NCBI RefSeq assembly: GCF_905147045.1
Contig: NC_065900.1
Coordinates: 12,172,501 to 12,236,500, forward strand
DNA: 64,000 nt
Direction: 5' to 3'
Source of the DNA: Nymphalis io
Taxonomy: Eukaryota; Arthropoda; Insecta; Lepidoptera; Nymphalidae
Positions 1-11,999 of the stretch are shown in pieces. The notes under the pieces were generated by a model. The model was not told where the DNA came from. It ran no database searches and saw nothing but the letters and a program-made list of their open reading frames with translations. Made by a program: the position numbers and the translations under genes. Position 1 is the first letter of the stretch. Each line of letters begins with the position of its first letter.

Positions 1-3000
1 ATCACGAGGATCGTTATGGTTAACACCTGGAAAATATATAGAGATATAATTTTCCCAGAGGACCTACAATTGCAACTGTATTAACGCACAATAATTTCCC
101 CTGCACTTAACTACAATCCGTTGAAAATGGCCGCCGTTGCGTTATCATCCACGAAAATGTCACGTGTCATAAATAATAGGCTAAAGGAGTGCTGTAGGTC
201 TTACCTTCGGTTTCCGAGCGCACTGCGAGATGAGCGCGTTCAACACGAAGAAGGACAAGCCGTGAGCACAACCCGCAAATATTGTGTTATCAGATATAGA
301 GTCGTTACATTGTAATTCCTGTAATGAAGAATATTTTTTTTATTAAACTTGGCATTGGTTTTGATTTAACTTGAAGGTTTTAATTGTAAGTAAGCTTGCA
401 GGTCATACCGAATAAGAAATACTTTTTTATTAAGATAATCCACCGTATAACATATTATGATAATTTACCATTTATTACATGCCATTTTTAGTATTACAAA
501 TTTTTGAAAATCAATTAGCAAGTTTCAATAACACCCTACACAAATTCAAAACCCTCACCTTCTTTTGAGGAGTAGTAATAATAAATACTCACTTGTTGAA
601 TGATTGTGGCGTTCGCGCTTGTGGTGGTGACATTATTCGCGGTGTCAGAGAATAACTCGCAGAAGCTGGAACTGGAGCCGTGGCTGGCGTACGACGTGAA
701 GAATACGTTGAATATCGTTGGGAGTATTATTGCGAAGCTGTTGTTTCTAAAGGTCACAAAAACTTCCAATAAACCACAATTTTTCTGGAGTATTTACAAT
801 TTTTTAATGTAAGCACTGGATCATGTCTGTACTCTTGCTGGTAAAAAAAGAATTTTATTAGATTTGTACCTAATAATTACTTTAAGTGATTAAACGTTTC
901 GTTGACCCCGAGTTGCTACTGAGAATTTTCAAAAATTCTCATTAGCACCTGTGGCAGAATTTTAGTAAAATTAGACACATGCAGGTTTCCTCGCGATATT
1001 TTCCGTCACCGTCAATCACGAGATGAATTATAAACACAAATTAAGCACATGAAAATTCAGTGGTGCTTGCCCGGGTGTGAATCCACGCTTATCGGTTAAG
1101 ATTCACCCGTTCTAAGCACTGGGCCATCTCTGCTTCGTCACTAAATATGAGATATAAAAATACTTACGCGATATAAACAACAAATGTTAAATAATAGAGT
1201 AGTAACGTTCTCTTGAGAAGGGGTGGCTTAAAGAGGGGCGCGATCTGCTCCCAGAGTGAGCGGAGAGTCAACCCATCTACGTGCTCCTTGCTGCCTTCTT
1301 CTAGATATATTTTTTCAACCTAGAATAACCATATATATGAATATTTAATCCATTGATGTTTATTTGATTTTGATATTGATGATTGAATTTTATGACAAAA
1401 CTTATACTTACAGGATATTTTTCGGCTACCCCTCCATTAATTACATACATTCGTTTTAGTACAGCTATAGCTTCATCCGTCCTTCCAACATTGGCGAGAA
1501 ACTTAGGACTTTCGCTGAAGTACCACAATAGTAGGGCTCCAATACCCAAGGGCAGAGCCATTACGAGGGTCAGGAGACGCCAAGGACGATACACGATGCC
1601 CATTATGTATATAGTGAAATTTAACTTAGTTATTAAGTAAGCCCATACTGAAAAAAAAAATGATCAATTTAGTCTCAGTACAGTAACAGTAACAGCCTGT
1701 GAATGTCCCACTGCTGGGCTATGGGAATCCTTTTTGGGAAGAAGGTATGGAGTTTATTCAACTTTAGTCTCATTACACTCAAAGAATCTTTACTCAATTT
1801 ATCTTTAGCAATAAATAGAAAATTAGAAAACAAACTTGATGAAAAATATTTAATATTTAATTAACTAGAACAAATTTTCCTATGAAATTGCCGATATTAT
1901 CTTAGTATTAGTTTTTTATTTTTTATTTAATGAATATTTTAACATGAGATATTTGCTTAAGAATCGATATTACATCCACTGGCTCTTATCATCACATAAG
2001 TATATCTTTAGAAGATATTACAAATATTGACATCGAGAGAACTGCTATACTTAACTATATATGTAGATGCAACAGAATACTATAATTGGGACCCGTAGAT
2101 GACTCTAACTTGCTTAAGATATAATACAACGATGTTCTTAATAAAAATTGTAATATTATCAAATATCTCTTGCTTCTAAGTCTACTAATTGCTTAAACAG
2201 GCATATGCCCGTCCAATATTGTGTCATATTTTAAATAAATCAAATAATTTTACCATAATACAAGGTAGGTGTCAACATCAGGGCACTTGTCATGAGGAGC
2301 ATGTATCTGGTTCGAGACTTTGAGCTACAACATTCTCCGAGAAGAGCGTACGTTGCAGATTCTGCTGCGCTGGATCTAGATATAATCAAATCAAATCAAA
2401 ATATACATTATTCAAGGCTCTTGCGAGCACTTTTAAATCGTCGCTTAAAAGATTAAATTATATTTAAAGCTACCACCGGTTCGGAATGTAAATTCTACCG
2501 AGAAGTACAGCCAAGACACTCAGTTGTAGTCAGTACTCTTTTTAATAAATGCACATATAAATAACATAAGTATTTATATATTTTTTATTTATTGCTATTT
2601 ATTTCATTAATGATAATAATGATAATAATTTATCTATTTATTTATAGTACCTTTATAAATACTTTGTTTTTAAATTATTTAAATAACACAACTGCAGAAA
2701 CATTATTTTATTTTTATTTAAAATTTACTTATTTTTGTGAGTTAACAATGGTTGTATTATATACAATAGAATCTAAATGATCTTCTTACTCTAATTTTAC
2801 TTACTTCTTTTTCAAATAATGTCGTTATAGCATTGACATATTTTTTTAGGGAATTAAAGATGATAACTTCGATTTCAAATAAAAAATAAACAGTCCCAAG
2901 GTGTTTCAAAATATGCAGCTGTTTTTGTTTTACAGTTATAAAATGTTTACGGCCAGTTCCATTCATTTAAACGTATTTCTTATGAGTAAATATTACGTGG

Positions 3001-6000
3001 AGCAATTGGATATGACGAGAATAAGAGTAACATTTACGAAAAATTAAATATTTTTACACTTTGTTTGCGTTTGACAATATCGTTTCTATTTATATATCAG
3101 TATTTTATCGTCTATTTATTATGATGCAAATTTTTGTGTTATTGAAATTGCAGATTTGAAAAACATAAGTTAACTTGTTCAGGCTTTTTATTTATTCTTT
3201 CAAAAACCTGTTTAATGATTAAATTACTATTAATTATTATATTATTTTTTATTAATAATTACTATTAATTAATATTAAAAAAGTAATTAAATTTGTCAGT
3301 TAGGTAATAACTTATATGCTATCACTATGTCCCAGCAAACAATATTGAGGCATTTAGAAATTATATATTATGTGTGTAAGTTTGAAAGGTGATTAAGTCG
3401 GTGTATTTCCAGAAATGGTGAAAACCATCTTTATCGCATTCGAAATCTCGCACTTTTAAGACGTAATCAACTAATTCCTTTAAAAAGGGGACTACTGATA
3501 TTTGTAACTTTTATTACATGAATTATTATTTAATTATTTATTCAATAATATTCAATTAGAGAAAGTAGTTAATTCGATAAACAAATTATAATTAAATGTA
3601 AACCAATAGCCTATAAATATTTCAAATATTGAGCTCCCCTTGAGGAAAAGTTTATCCTATTAAGCTGCTTCAATACGTATTAGGTTAAAGCAACATGAAC
3701 AAACAAGGTTTTCTCACGATATTTTCTTTTAAGAATGTTTACATAAACACAAGTTAAGTACGTGAAAAATCACGTGTACTTTTGGGTTATTTTTATATTG
3801 GGATCCGCAATATTCTGAATCTATTAACTTACAGAGCGGAACTAGCGAAGCGCAATGCAGCCAAGACTTGCCAAGTCGGCGCCAAGCTGCTGAGAGCAGC
3901 ACAGACGAAGCCACCGGTCATAGACCACATCATCACCAGCTTCCTACCACGCGTGTCTGAGAGGTAGCCCCATGGATATGACATTACTATTATGCCTGGA
4001 AGAATTAAGAAGAGTTTTGTCAGTGTATTATTAGACGTATGTCACCTTTATGATTTTATAATGGCATATAGATTAACAGAGAATCCATATATAAGCTTCC
4101 TTTTGTGATATTCAATAATAAATAATAATAAAAATAGAATTTTTTTACAAATTTTTAATTTCACAAATTACTAAAATCGCTCTTTCAACTACACTACTAC
4201 TTCTTGACAAAAGAGTTGTATAAGAAAACAAACACACTATCCATTAATCAATGACATAAATACAAAACATGCATAGTTACACACAAGTAACTTTTAAAAC
4301 AAGATCACATAAATACTATACATGAAACATATATAAATTACAATTACCAAAAGCCAAAAAGATATGGCTCAAGAACCATATTGTTTAATGGGGCACTACT
4401 TTACAATAGCTTACCCAAAGAACTAATTAATGATAAAACTTTTGTAAAATGTAAGATTGATCTAAGAATCTAAGAATTATCGGTGTATAAATACACCGAT
4501 AATTATATATAGATATAAGAAAATTATGTAATTAGTTTCTCGTGTAAGTAAACTTTATTTCTTGATGAGAAATAAACTTCTGAAACTTTAAACCTTTATT
4601 AAATTGCTTATATAATTAGTAATAAACATTTTTATGGTAATTTAATATTGAAAACAACATCTAATATTAATTTATTTAAATCAATGTAAAAAGCATATTA
4701 AATACGCTACCAAGCTAGATTTCTTAAATATACCTTGTTTTTAATAATTGCTCTGATTGAGCGCTAATCATTCTTCTAATTACAAATGGTACCATTTGAA
4801 CTATTATGAATATTCTTTTAAATTACAATACAATATTTCACGAAGTTTTAAATAGGCTCTCTGATATCTATAAATTGAGGATATACTTTAAAATGATTAT
4901 AATATTATGTTTAAATGAAAACTTACCCGCAAAAGGCATAGAGGACAATATTCCTATTTGCTGAAAATTCAATCCTAAATCGCAAGTAGCTACTGTGACA
5001 ATAATTCCTAAGCCATAGATGTCAATTCCCATGGCAATGATCAGCATGAAACAAGCGAACAGGAGTCCTTTGTTGTATTTTCCATGACCTGTAAATAGAA
5101 GACAGTTTTAACTATAATAAAAAAAGTTATTCAATGGAATTATTGAAATATCTGATTTCTAACGACTTAATTTCAATAAAGTCATATCAAAGACTAGAAA
5201 ACTATGTAAGATTTATGATGGTAAAGAAGTCTTCGTGGCTAACATCAGCCATTCTTAACATAGACCAGTTATATCTATCAAATCAAACCTATGTATTTTT
5301 ATTCAGACTTTTAAAAGTAATTTTGAATTGAATAAACATTAGCAAAACAGATTTTCTTACGAACGAAATAATTTATGTTTTAAAAATAAAAAAAATACTC
5401 ATTATTTAAAACAATTCATAACTATTTATTTAGTTTTTTTAGTACATATTTTCTTATTAAGTCGTTTATATCTTGATGATTAATATCTGTTTAATAATTG
5501 CTTGAGATAATTTAATTTTAAATATTATTATATTATCTCTAAAAATAAATATTCTAATTAGTGGTAGGGTTTTGTGTAGCAAACCCGTCTGTGTAGCAAA
5601 CCGGTCTGATCATCGATGGACTTTAAAAAATGGTAAATATCCATATAAACTTTTATCTTAAGTTACATCATCTTAGGTTATCATTTTTCAAAAATTTTTA
5701 ACAGCTCTCAACTCATTAAATTTACATAAACCTACATACCAATTTCCATAATTCTAACATCAGAAATTACTATTAATTTAGGAGATTAATTTTGAATAAT
5801 CCTTTCTTAGTGCCCACTTACATTCCATAAGGAATTTCTGTGAAATAATTCATCCTGACTAGCAGCTTAGGCTGTATGTATGATATGTCAGTCAGTTATT
5901 TTAAAATTTTATCAAGTAGATACAATTTATATAATAGTTGACAAACCAATCTATTTGTTCATATTTTACATTATTAAAACAATGAATCATTAACATTCTT

Positions 6001-9000
6001 CACCGAAACTAAATGATAGCCTTGAAACATGCGGCTCTTTTGTCTTTATAATATACATTCCGTATTAATATATATTTAATATTTTTAATTAATATCTAGA
6101 AACATTTTCTTTATATCATAACTAGGTTCCGGCTGCATCCACTCTCGCATGTGTTGCAAGTGTTTGGTATGCCCAGTCTTTTGATGTGCCCCTAACAATG
6201 TGTCTGCGTAATTTCACTATGATATCAAAATCAAACCGTAACAAACAAATAAACAAATAAATAACTACTACACGTGCCAGGTTATCATCATCCTGTCACG
6301 GTAGCGTGCGAAAGCGATCCCATGGCGCTCCTCGTTAAGACGAAAAGGGTACCGGTAGTTTTTTAGTGGGTATTCCGATGTTTGGGGTGCACTCGGTGCC
6401 CTCGGTTACGCGTTTTTCTCGCTGGAAAAACGCGTTACGCGTTTTAAAAACGCGTTTCCAGTTAAAAAAAAAAGGTTATCATCTGGGTGATGATAACCTT
6501 TTTTTTGCATGCAACCTACATGCAAGTTTGCTCATAATGTTATTTTTCTCCGCCGACAACGAGATAAATTATAAACACAAATTAAGCACTGAAAATTCAG
6601 TGGAGCTTGTCCGGGTTTGAACTTGGAGTCATCGGTTATGATTCACGTTTTCTAACCATCGGACCGTCACGGATTATAATATTATTTAGGTTTATATTAT
6701 TCTAATAACCATATACATAAGAAATCGTGATAAGATTAGATACATATTACGGTTTACAGTCATGGCAACATATTATGATATTATGAAGAAAACTGCGCTA
6801 GCTTCTACATAATTTAAAATGTAATTCAGTATCAAAATTGATACTGACCCTTTGGGCTATTGTCGACCCTACTCCTAACACAAGCAGTACGTTTAATTAG
6901 AGGGGTATATATAATAATAAATAACTTTATTCACCAAAAAGAAACAAAGACAAAAAAATTAAGGTACAAAACCATAAAAAAAGAGTTAACAATATCATAT
7001 TTCATAATTTGGTGAAAAGGTCGTAGTCTCAGCTAGGCTGCTTTTCAGTCTACGCCTTGTACATACGCTGCCAACACAAACGCTACATTCAGTGCAGTAA
7101 AAGGTAAAAGAAGATAAAATTACTTAAATAATAAAAGTTAGTACAATTTTATAACACGCCCAATAGGCTAAAATAAAAAAAAACATGTAAGCATTACTAA
7201 AACATTGAAGATTTTTTTTTGTTAAATTTTAGAAAAAGGAAAATATTTCATTTTGAATAAAAAAATGAAAATAATATAATAATAATAATATTTAAAATGT
7301 TAAACAAATAGAGATATAGGTTTAATAAATTACAATCAAAATAACAATTAATATATGAATGAATATGAATATTAGTAATTTCTATTAAAGCTATTTGATT
7401 TCCAATGTATATTTAACATTTGTAATTTAATAAGAGAATACCCAATATGACATTTGTGTGTCTGTGATACAAGTGCTCGTCGAGATGACAAACTAGTTTG
7501 CGCCGGTTTTGTTAAAGGAAAAGTCAAGACGTTATATGGCTAATACGGTGATTTCGGAGATAATATTAGGTCCTTACATATGAAATTAGCGTTTTGTAAG
7601 GGAGGAATATAGTCATTTTTTTTTGTAAAATATATTTAATTAATCAAAGTATGTACCGTTGCATAGATAACGCACAAAAATGCAAAAGTGGCAAAAGCTA
7701 CGTCATAGGTAGTTCATTGATCCCTTTACTAAAAAAAACCATGGGGGCGAGAATCAATAAACTCTTTGAAGGCGGTTTGGACTGCCGCATCCGAGTTGAA
7801 TTTTTTTCCTTGTAAGAAGTTGTACAAATTCCGGAAAAAATGGTAATCTGTTGGAGCAAGGTGCGGGGAGTACGGTGGATGTCGCAGACATTCCAATTGT
7901 AGCTCATCTAACTTAATGGTTGTTTATTGTGCAGTGTGTGGTCTTGCATTGTCGTGAAACAGCAGTGGCCTAGAGCGATTAACCAATCTCGGTTGTTTAG
8001 CAGCTAGTTCTTTCTTCATGGTTTACAGTTGCTGACAATAGATATCTGCCGTAATCGTTTGGCCAGATTTTAGAAAGCTGTAGTGAACGACACCGGCGTT
8101 AGTCCACCAATCACTCACAAGTAACTATTTCTGAGTCAATTTTCGTTTAGGGCAGAATTTGGCTGATCTCCAGGGTTCAGCCATTGTGACCAGCGCTTCC
8201 GATTATCGGATTAGTTAAAATCCCTTCATTATTGTGTCGGTTGAGCAAAGAAACACAGCAGTCGACGCGTGTTTGCAAGTTCGATTTACTCAATTCATGA
8301 GTTACCCATCGTTCAAGTTTTTTTACTTTCCCGATTGGATTAATACAGTTTTATAACTTACCCCGAAGCCTGCAGTTATCTCTAAAGTGCTTTGTGATGG
8401 ATCCGCTTCCACAATAGCCTTAAATTTTTCATTTTCCACTTTGGTCACGGGGTTGGTTCTGAAGGTCGAAATTTCCAGAACGAAAATGTTGAAACCAAAA
8501 ACGTACCGTGCTTTCTTTTGCGACACCAGCGCCGTACAAATAATTTATCCTTCGAGCTGTTTCTGCAGCACTGGTGCCACGGTAGAACTCGTACTCGTAA
8601 ATATACCGATATTTCATATTTTCCATTGTGCGGTAATAAGCGACGCCAAAGAAAAAAATAATGAGGAAAAAACAAATGAATGCCTTTTTTCAAAACACAA
8701 ATGTACCAGCTAAATGAATTTATAAATTTGAATTTGGAATTCTTAACCAAAGAGGAGGTATTTCAGATCAAAGTGGTCAGTACGACAAAACGCTAATTTC
8801 ATATGTAATGTACCTAATAACTGTATCGATGTGGCACGCAGAAGTGTATTTGAACGCGGTCGCTAGAAGTGTATTTGAGTGAGCAAGCTGCATTCTTCAA
8901 ATCAAAGCTTGCATAGGGCGGGGCGTGTCTGTATATAGTTAACTTTGATAAATAAGGCATATATCTCAACACAAGATAACATAAATGATAAAAAAGCGTG

Positions 9001-11932
9001 GAGCTAGTATTTGTTGATGTCCAAGCAAGATATGTATTTTAATTGTGTTTGATATATTTTTTTTTATATTCGCCGGGAGTAATTAAACGGATAAAAATAG
9101 TAACAACTGAGTTTTTTGCCGATTCTTCTCGGTAGAATCTACGTCCCGAACCGGTGGGAGATTTTAAGCACATATAATTCAATATTTAATATTACAATCC
9201 AAAAGTGCCCTTATAAGCTTATTTTAATAAAAATATTTTGATTGATTCATTGAACCAACACTACAATAGTGATTTTATTGCTCGATTATAGGGACTTATT
9301 ATTTCGGATCTACTGAAAATGCGCGTCTCTTGACTCCCCTCTGTCACCGTACGTATGTAAATAATAAATGTTATTAAAACGGTAAAGTTCAATTCGTACA
9401 AAACTAAAACTTCAAATCATCAATCACTTTTGTTTTTAAATATTTAAAAAAATCTTATAACATCTGTAAATTCAAAAAGGGTTTTAATTCTAATGACGTT
9501 ACCTAGGTAACAAATTTTAAATTATTATATTTCATGATACCAGTATCATGTATTTACAATTGTAAAATTTACATTTCTACTATATTGAGTTGAATCTCTT
9601 TACTTATTCATTTAAAATATTTCGGCAGACTGCCAAAATAGGCCACTGATGGTCACCACTGCGCATATACCCTATACCAATCGAAGTAGGAATAAAGGTA
9701 AATAAACCGTAGATTTACAAACTGCATGTGATTTTCTATTTGTTCTGCTGTATTACGCACTATAAACAGTTCTTGATTAATTTACCTTTATTTATAATAC
9801 GACATTATTCCACTTAACTAGTTATAACCACATTAATTTAACTTTCGAAGTTCCGATTACAACTTCGCGGACTTTGAGAACACAATTTTTTCGCGTATCC
9901 ATAGTGAATATCATAGATTATTCAAGATCTCGACCAATGGTATCGCGTCAATTGATATCGGTGACCAATGATATTGTTGTCAAAGTTTTTATTTGGGCTT
10001 ATTCCTCTATAGACATATGTACGAAATATTACACCAACCCTTACATCGTCAATGCGCCGTTAACTTGGGAACTAACATGTTATGCCTCTTGTGCCTTAAG
10101 TTACACTGGCTCACTCACCCATCAAACCGAAACAAATCAATACTTAGTACTGTATGCAGAAGAAAAGGTAATGATGGATGATACCTCCCTATCATACTTA
10201 CTACGAAAAAACTAAAAATCCATAAATATTTGCAAGCAACGTTTACCATGACTTGTATAGTACGCCAGTATGAAACTGGTGCCACATTCACGCTCAGAAT
10301 ATAAATAAGTCCTAATTCTATAGATGCTATTCGCGAGTCAATTTCACAACGATTAACGTCGGCGTTCAAGCGGAAAAACAGACAAACAAATAACCTTACA
10401 GCTTACTTGTACGTTTATAATATTAATAAGCGTTTTGATTTCATTTTTGCTTCGTTGTCACATACATTCGTTTGAGATATTTCCTCATTTGCTTTTATGA
10501 TCAATTTACAGACTTCCATCCCGTATTTTGAGGCGACAACCACACCTACCTTGTTTAATATTAATATATAGAATTTTTAGCGCACGCATTTCTGTGGACC
10601 TAGGCATTGAAAAATTCAATTTTAATATGAAAAATAATGTATTAATTTTAACTAAAAATAAAGAATATATCAGGGTTCAACCCCAGGTCGGGTCAATGAA
10701 ATGTTATTGCGTTTTTCTGTGGATAATTCTCAGTAACAGCCCGGAGCCCGGAAGTTAAATTTGAGTACATTCCCGTCCCTCGACGAGCACGGTTAGTATA
10801 TAATATCGGCCACTTCATACCCTCGAAAAATCTTTTGTCGTAAATGAGGAATTTTTTTTTTGTAACGCCAAACTTATGAAATTTCTAAACCGATATACAT
10901 AAAACTTATACCAGAAGATAAAACGTGTTTCGGTGAAAGTTTCGATATATAAATACAAGTTTCGCATTTCACACGTTTTAAATTTAGACTATTGAGGTGA
11001 CTATCGTCAATTTTATGTCGTTACGTAATAATTTCCATGGCTTAGTTAAAAATGCTTTCTGAATACATCTATCTACAAAGCAATATGGTACACCTTTACG
11101 TTATGTTAAATGTAATGAGGATAATAGTTGTTCCAAGACTATGAAACTCATTCAGGGCCTTAGAGAGAAGCAATAATAATAATGTTGGTAAAAATAATCA
11201 TTGCTATCGATCTTAATGACTTTGACAGCCTGAACCGGTGGGGTCGGATCGAAAAAGGGAAGGCCATTAGCGCTCAGGTGGCGTTCGCATTTCGTCTCAG
11301 AACGTTGGCGTCGTCGTGTGATGGCGCTATGTGTAGCGCGTATGGCTTTGGCGTCCTTTAATTGCCCGTATCAAGTCAAAGACGGTATTGTTTTTAGCGT
11401 AATGCGTAAGATATGAACGATACTTGTAGTGATCTTATCATCAAAGAACAAGTCACCGATACTTCTATTGCTTAGGAATATCTATGTTTCATCTTGACTG
11501 GTTGGTGTATTGATAGTTAAAACAACAAAACACTCACTAGATTACACGCAGTCGCAATTTTCTAATAGAATGCGCAGACAAGTGCTAGATAAATTATATT
11601 CAAGACGCTTCTTGATGTTTCCCTGCGTTGCACAGCGGTGAACATTACCATGACCGATTTGGTCGTGTTTTTTTTTTTTAAGAAACTTATTTAAAGAAAA
11701 TGTATTCAGAAGTATTAAACTACATAAATTATGTGTTCATAAAAACCACACCATTAAAATGTTATAAAGTAATTACATTGTAAGTCATAGATGTATTGTT
11801 TACAACATATATATTTGAAAATATATTACCTGTCATATCTAACGCCTCCTCGTAACTATAGCACTTAACATTGTTCTCAATTCGCCCACTGATTTCGACA
11901 TCTTTATCTTTTTTTGTTTCGTCTGTAGCCAT
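1..11932 (-). CDS. Gene A: SV2/SVOP-like MFS transporter, 3' end outside window
   Basis: Exons (minus strand): 11932-11830 (ATG), 5088-4927, 3995-3833, 2375-2254, 1647-1412, 1319-1168, 746-593, 318-205 and 26-1, running off the edge. All have GT/AG borders and the joined frame stays open for about 410 residues. Seen: a soluble N-terminus ending in SYEEALDMTG, TM1 in exon 2, the MFS loop 2-3 motif GYLSDTRGRK in exon 3, PWRLL then SESPKFL after TM6 in exon 5, a cytoplasmic linker in exons 5-6, and a TM7-8 luminal loop with cysteines and two N-glycosylation sequons (NVT, NAT) in exon 7. This order is the SV2/SVOP-like plan; it is inferred to be a membrane transporter of small organic solutes, substrate unknown. 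The acceptor of exon 4 was set by alignment with gene B (Ser-Ser at the junction). Intron 1 is 6.7 kb and holds a mariner. The last one or two exons lie beyond base 1. Confidence 0.9.
945..1137 (-). mobile_element. R2 tRNA-like SINE, truncated
   Basis: Contains GTGGCAGAATTTTAGTAAAA, CACATGCAGGTTTCCTCGCG and the tRNA-like end with GGCCCAGTG (A box) on the minus strand. It lies in the intron between exons 6 and 7 of gene A. Confidence 0.75.
1675..1762 (-). mobile_element. R2 SINE tail fragment
   Basis: CAGTAACAGCCTGTGAATGT CCCACTGCTGGGCT, the distal end of the R2 family. Confidence 0.7.
2385..2545 (-). mobile_element. R5 repeat, LINE 3'-end type
   Basis: GAGCACTTTTAAATCG ... CTACCACCGGTTCGGAATGT AAATTCTACCGAGAAG, the reverse of 9115-9200. 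It lies directly upstream of exon 4 of gene A. Confidence 0.7.
4290..4470 (+). pseudogene. Possible LINE protein C-terminal relic
   Basis: One frame reads YGSRTILFNGALLYNSLPKE then LINDKTFVKCKIDLR. The 'rS..f.GA.lyNsLP.e.....F...l' pattern is common at the end of non-LTR reverse transcriptases. It is followed by stops and a small hairpin (AATTATCGGTGTAT / ATACACCGATAATT, about 4475-4505). It sits in intron 2 of gene A. Confidence 0.5.
6408..6506. repeat. ACGCGT cluster next to an 18-bp A/T-tailed hairpin
   Basis: ACGCGT occurs at 6408, 6430, 6437 and 6450, arranged as near palindromes (ACGCGTTTTT / AAAAACGCGT). Then 6466-6483 and 6489-6506 are perfect reverse complements around TGGGT: A-run, GGTTATCATC, loop, GATGATAACC, T-run. 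It lies in intron 1 of gene A, flanked by an R2 fragment. Confidence 0.75.
6550..6672 (-). mobile_element. R2 SINE, tRNA-like half, diverged
   Basis: CACAAATTAAGCACTGAAAA TTCAGTGG ... CCGGGTTTGAACTTGG ... TCTAACCATCGGACCGTC. Confidence 0.65.
7566..8817 (-). mobile_element. Mariner-type DNA transposon, 1252 bp, with TIRs
   Basis: The ends are inverted repeats of about 30 bp: TTAGGTCCTTACATATGAAA on the left, and the right end read backwards gives TTAGGTACATTACATATGAA. Both continue to AATTAGCGTTTTGT. A TA dinucleotide borders each side (7564-7565 and 8818-8819), the target duplication of Tc1/mariner elements. It sits in intron 1 of gene A. Confidence 0.93.
7694..8626 (-). pseudogene. Mariner transposase, frameshifted
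   Basis: From 8626 the minus strand reads MENMKYRYIYEYEF, RGTSAAETARRIN and TVRFWFQHFRSGNFDL, the N-terminal helix-turn-helix region of mariner transposases. Later pieces in shifted frames give VTKVENEKFKAIVEADPSQS, then LERWVTHELSKSNLQTRVDC, WWTNAGVVHYSFLKSGQTIT, FHDNARPHTA, and PPYSPHLAPTDYHFFRNL with the last catalytic Asp region. The reading frame changes at least around 8455 and 8340, part of the middle is missing, and in-frame stops occur (for example near 8025 and 7920). It cannot make a full transposase; the ends might still be moved by an enzyme from elsewhere. Confidence 0.9.
9065..9245 (+). mobile_element. R5 repeat, LINE 3'-end type
   Basis: GATTCTTCTCGGTAGAATCT ACGTCCCGAACCGGTGG ... 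CAAAAGTGCCCTTATAAGC ... AATAAAAATATTTTGATT. Confidence 0.7.
10036..10160 (+). mobile_element. R1 repeat relic
   Basis: TTACATCGTCAATGCGCCGT ... TTACACTGGCTCACTCACCC ... AATCAATACTTAGTACTG; only the centre is recognisable. Confidence 0.6.
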
Positions 11933-11999
11933 TTTATCAAAACAATGTCACCAACATCGATTGTTTTCAAAATTCTAAACACTTTTTGTTTTAATAATC

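Noticed and set aside
600..812. Plus-strand ORF of 70 codons
   Set aside because: It is the shadow of exon 7 of gene A on the other strand; the same holds for the plus ORFs at 121, 1383 and 3782.
6466..6506. Bacterial-type terminator
   Set aside because: The shape is right, but the window is clearly eukaryotic and nothing is transcribed toward it in a bacterial manner.
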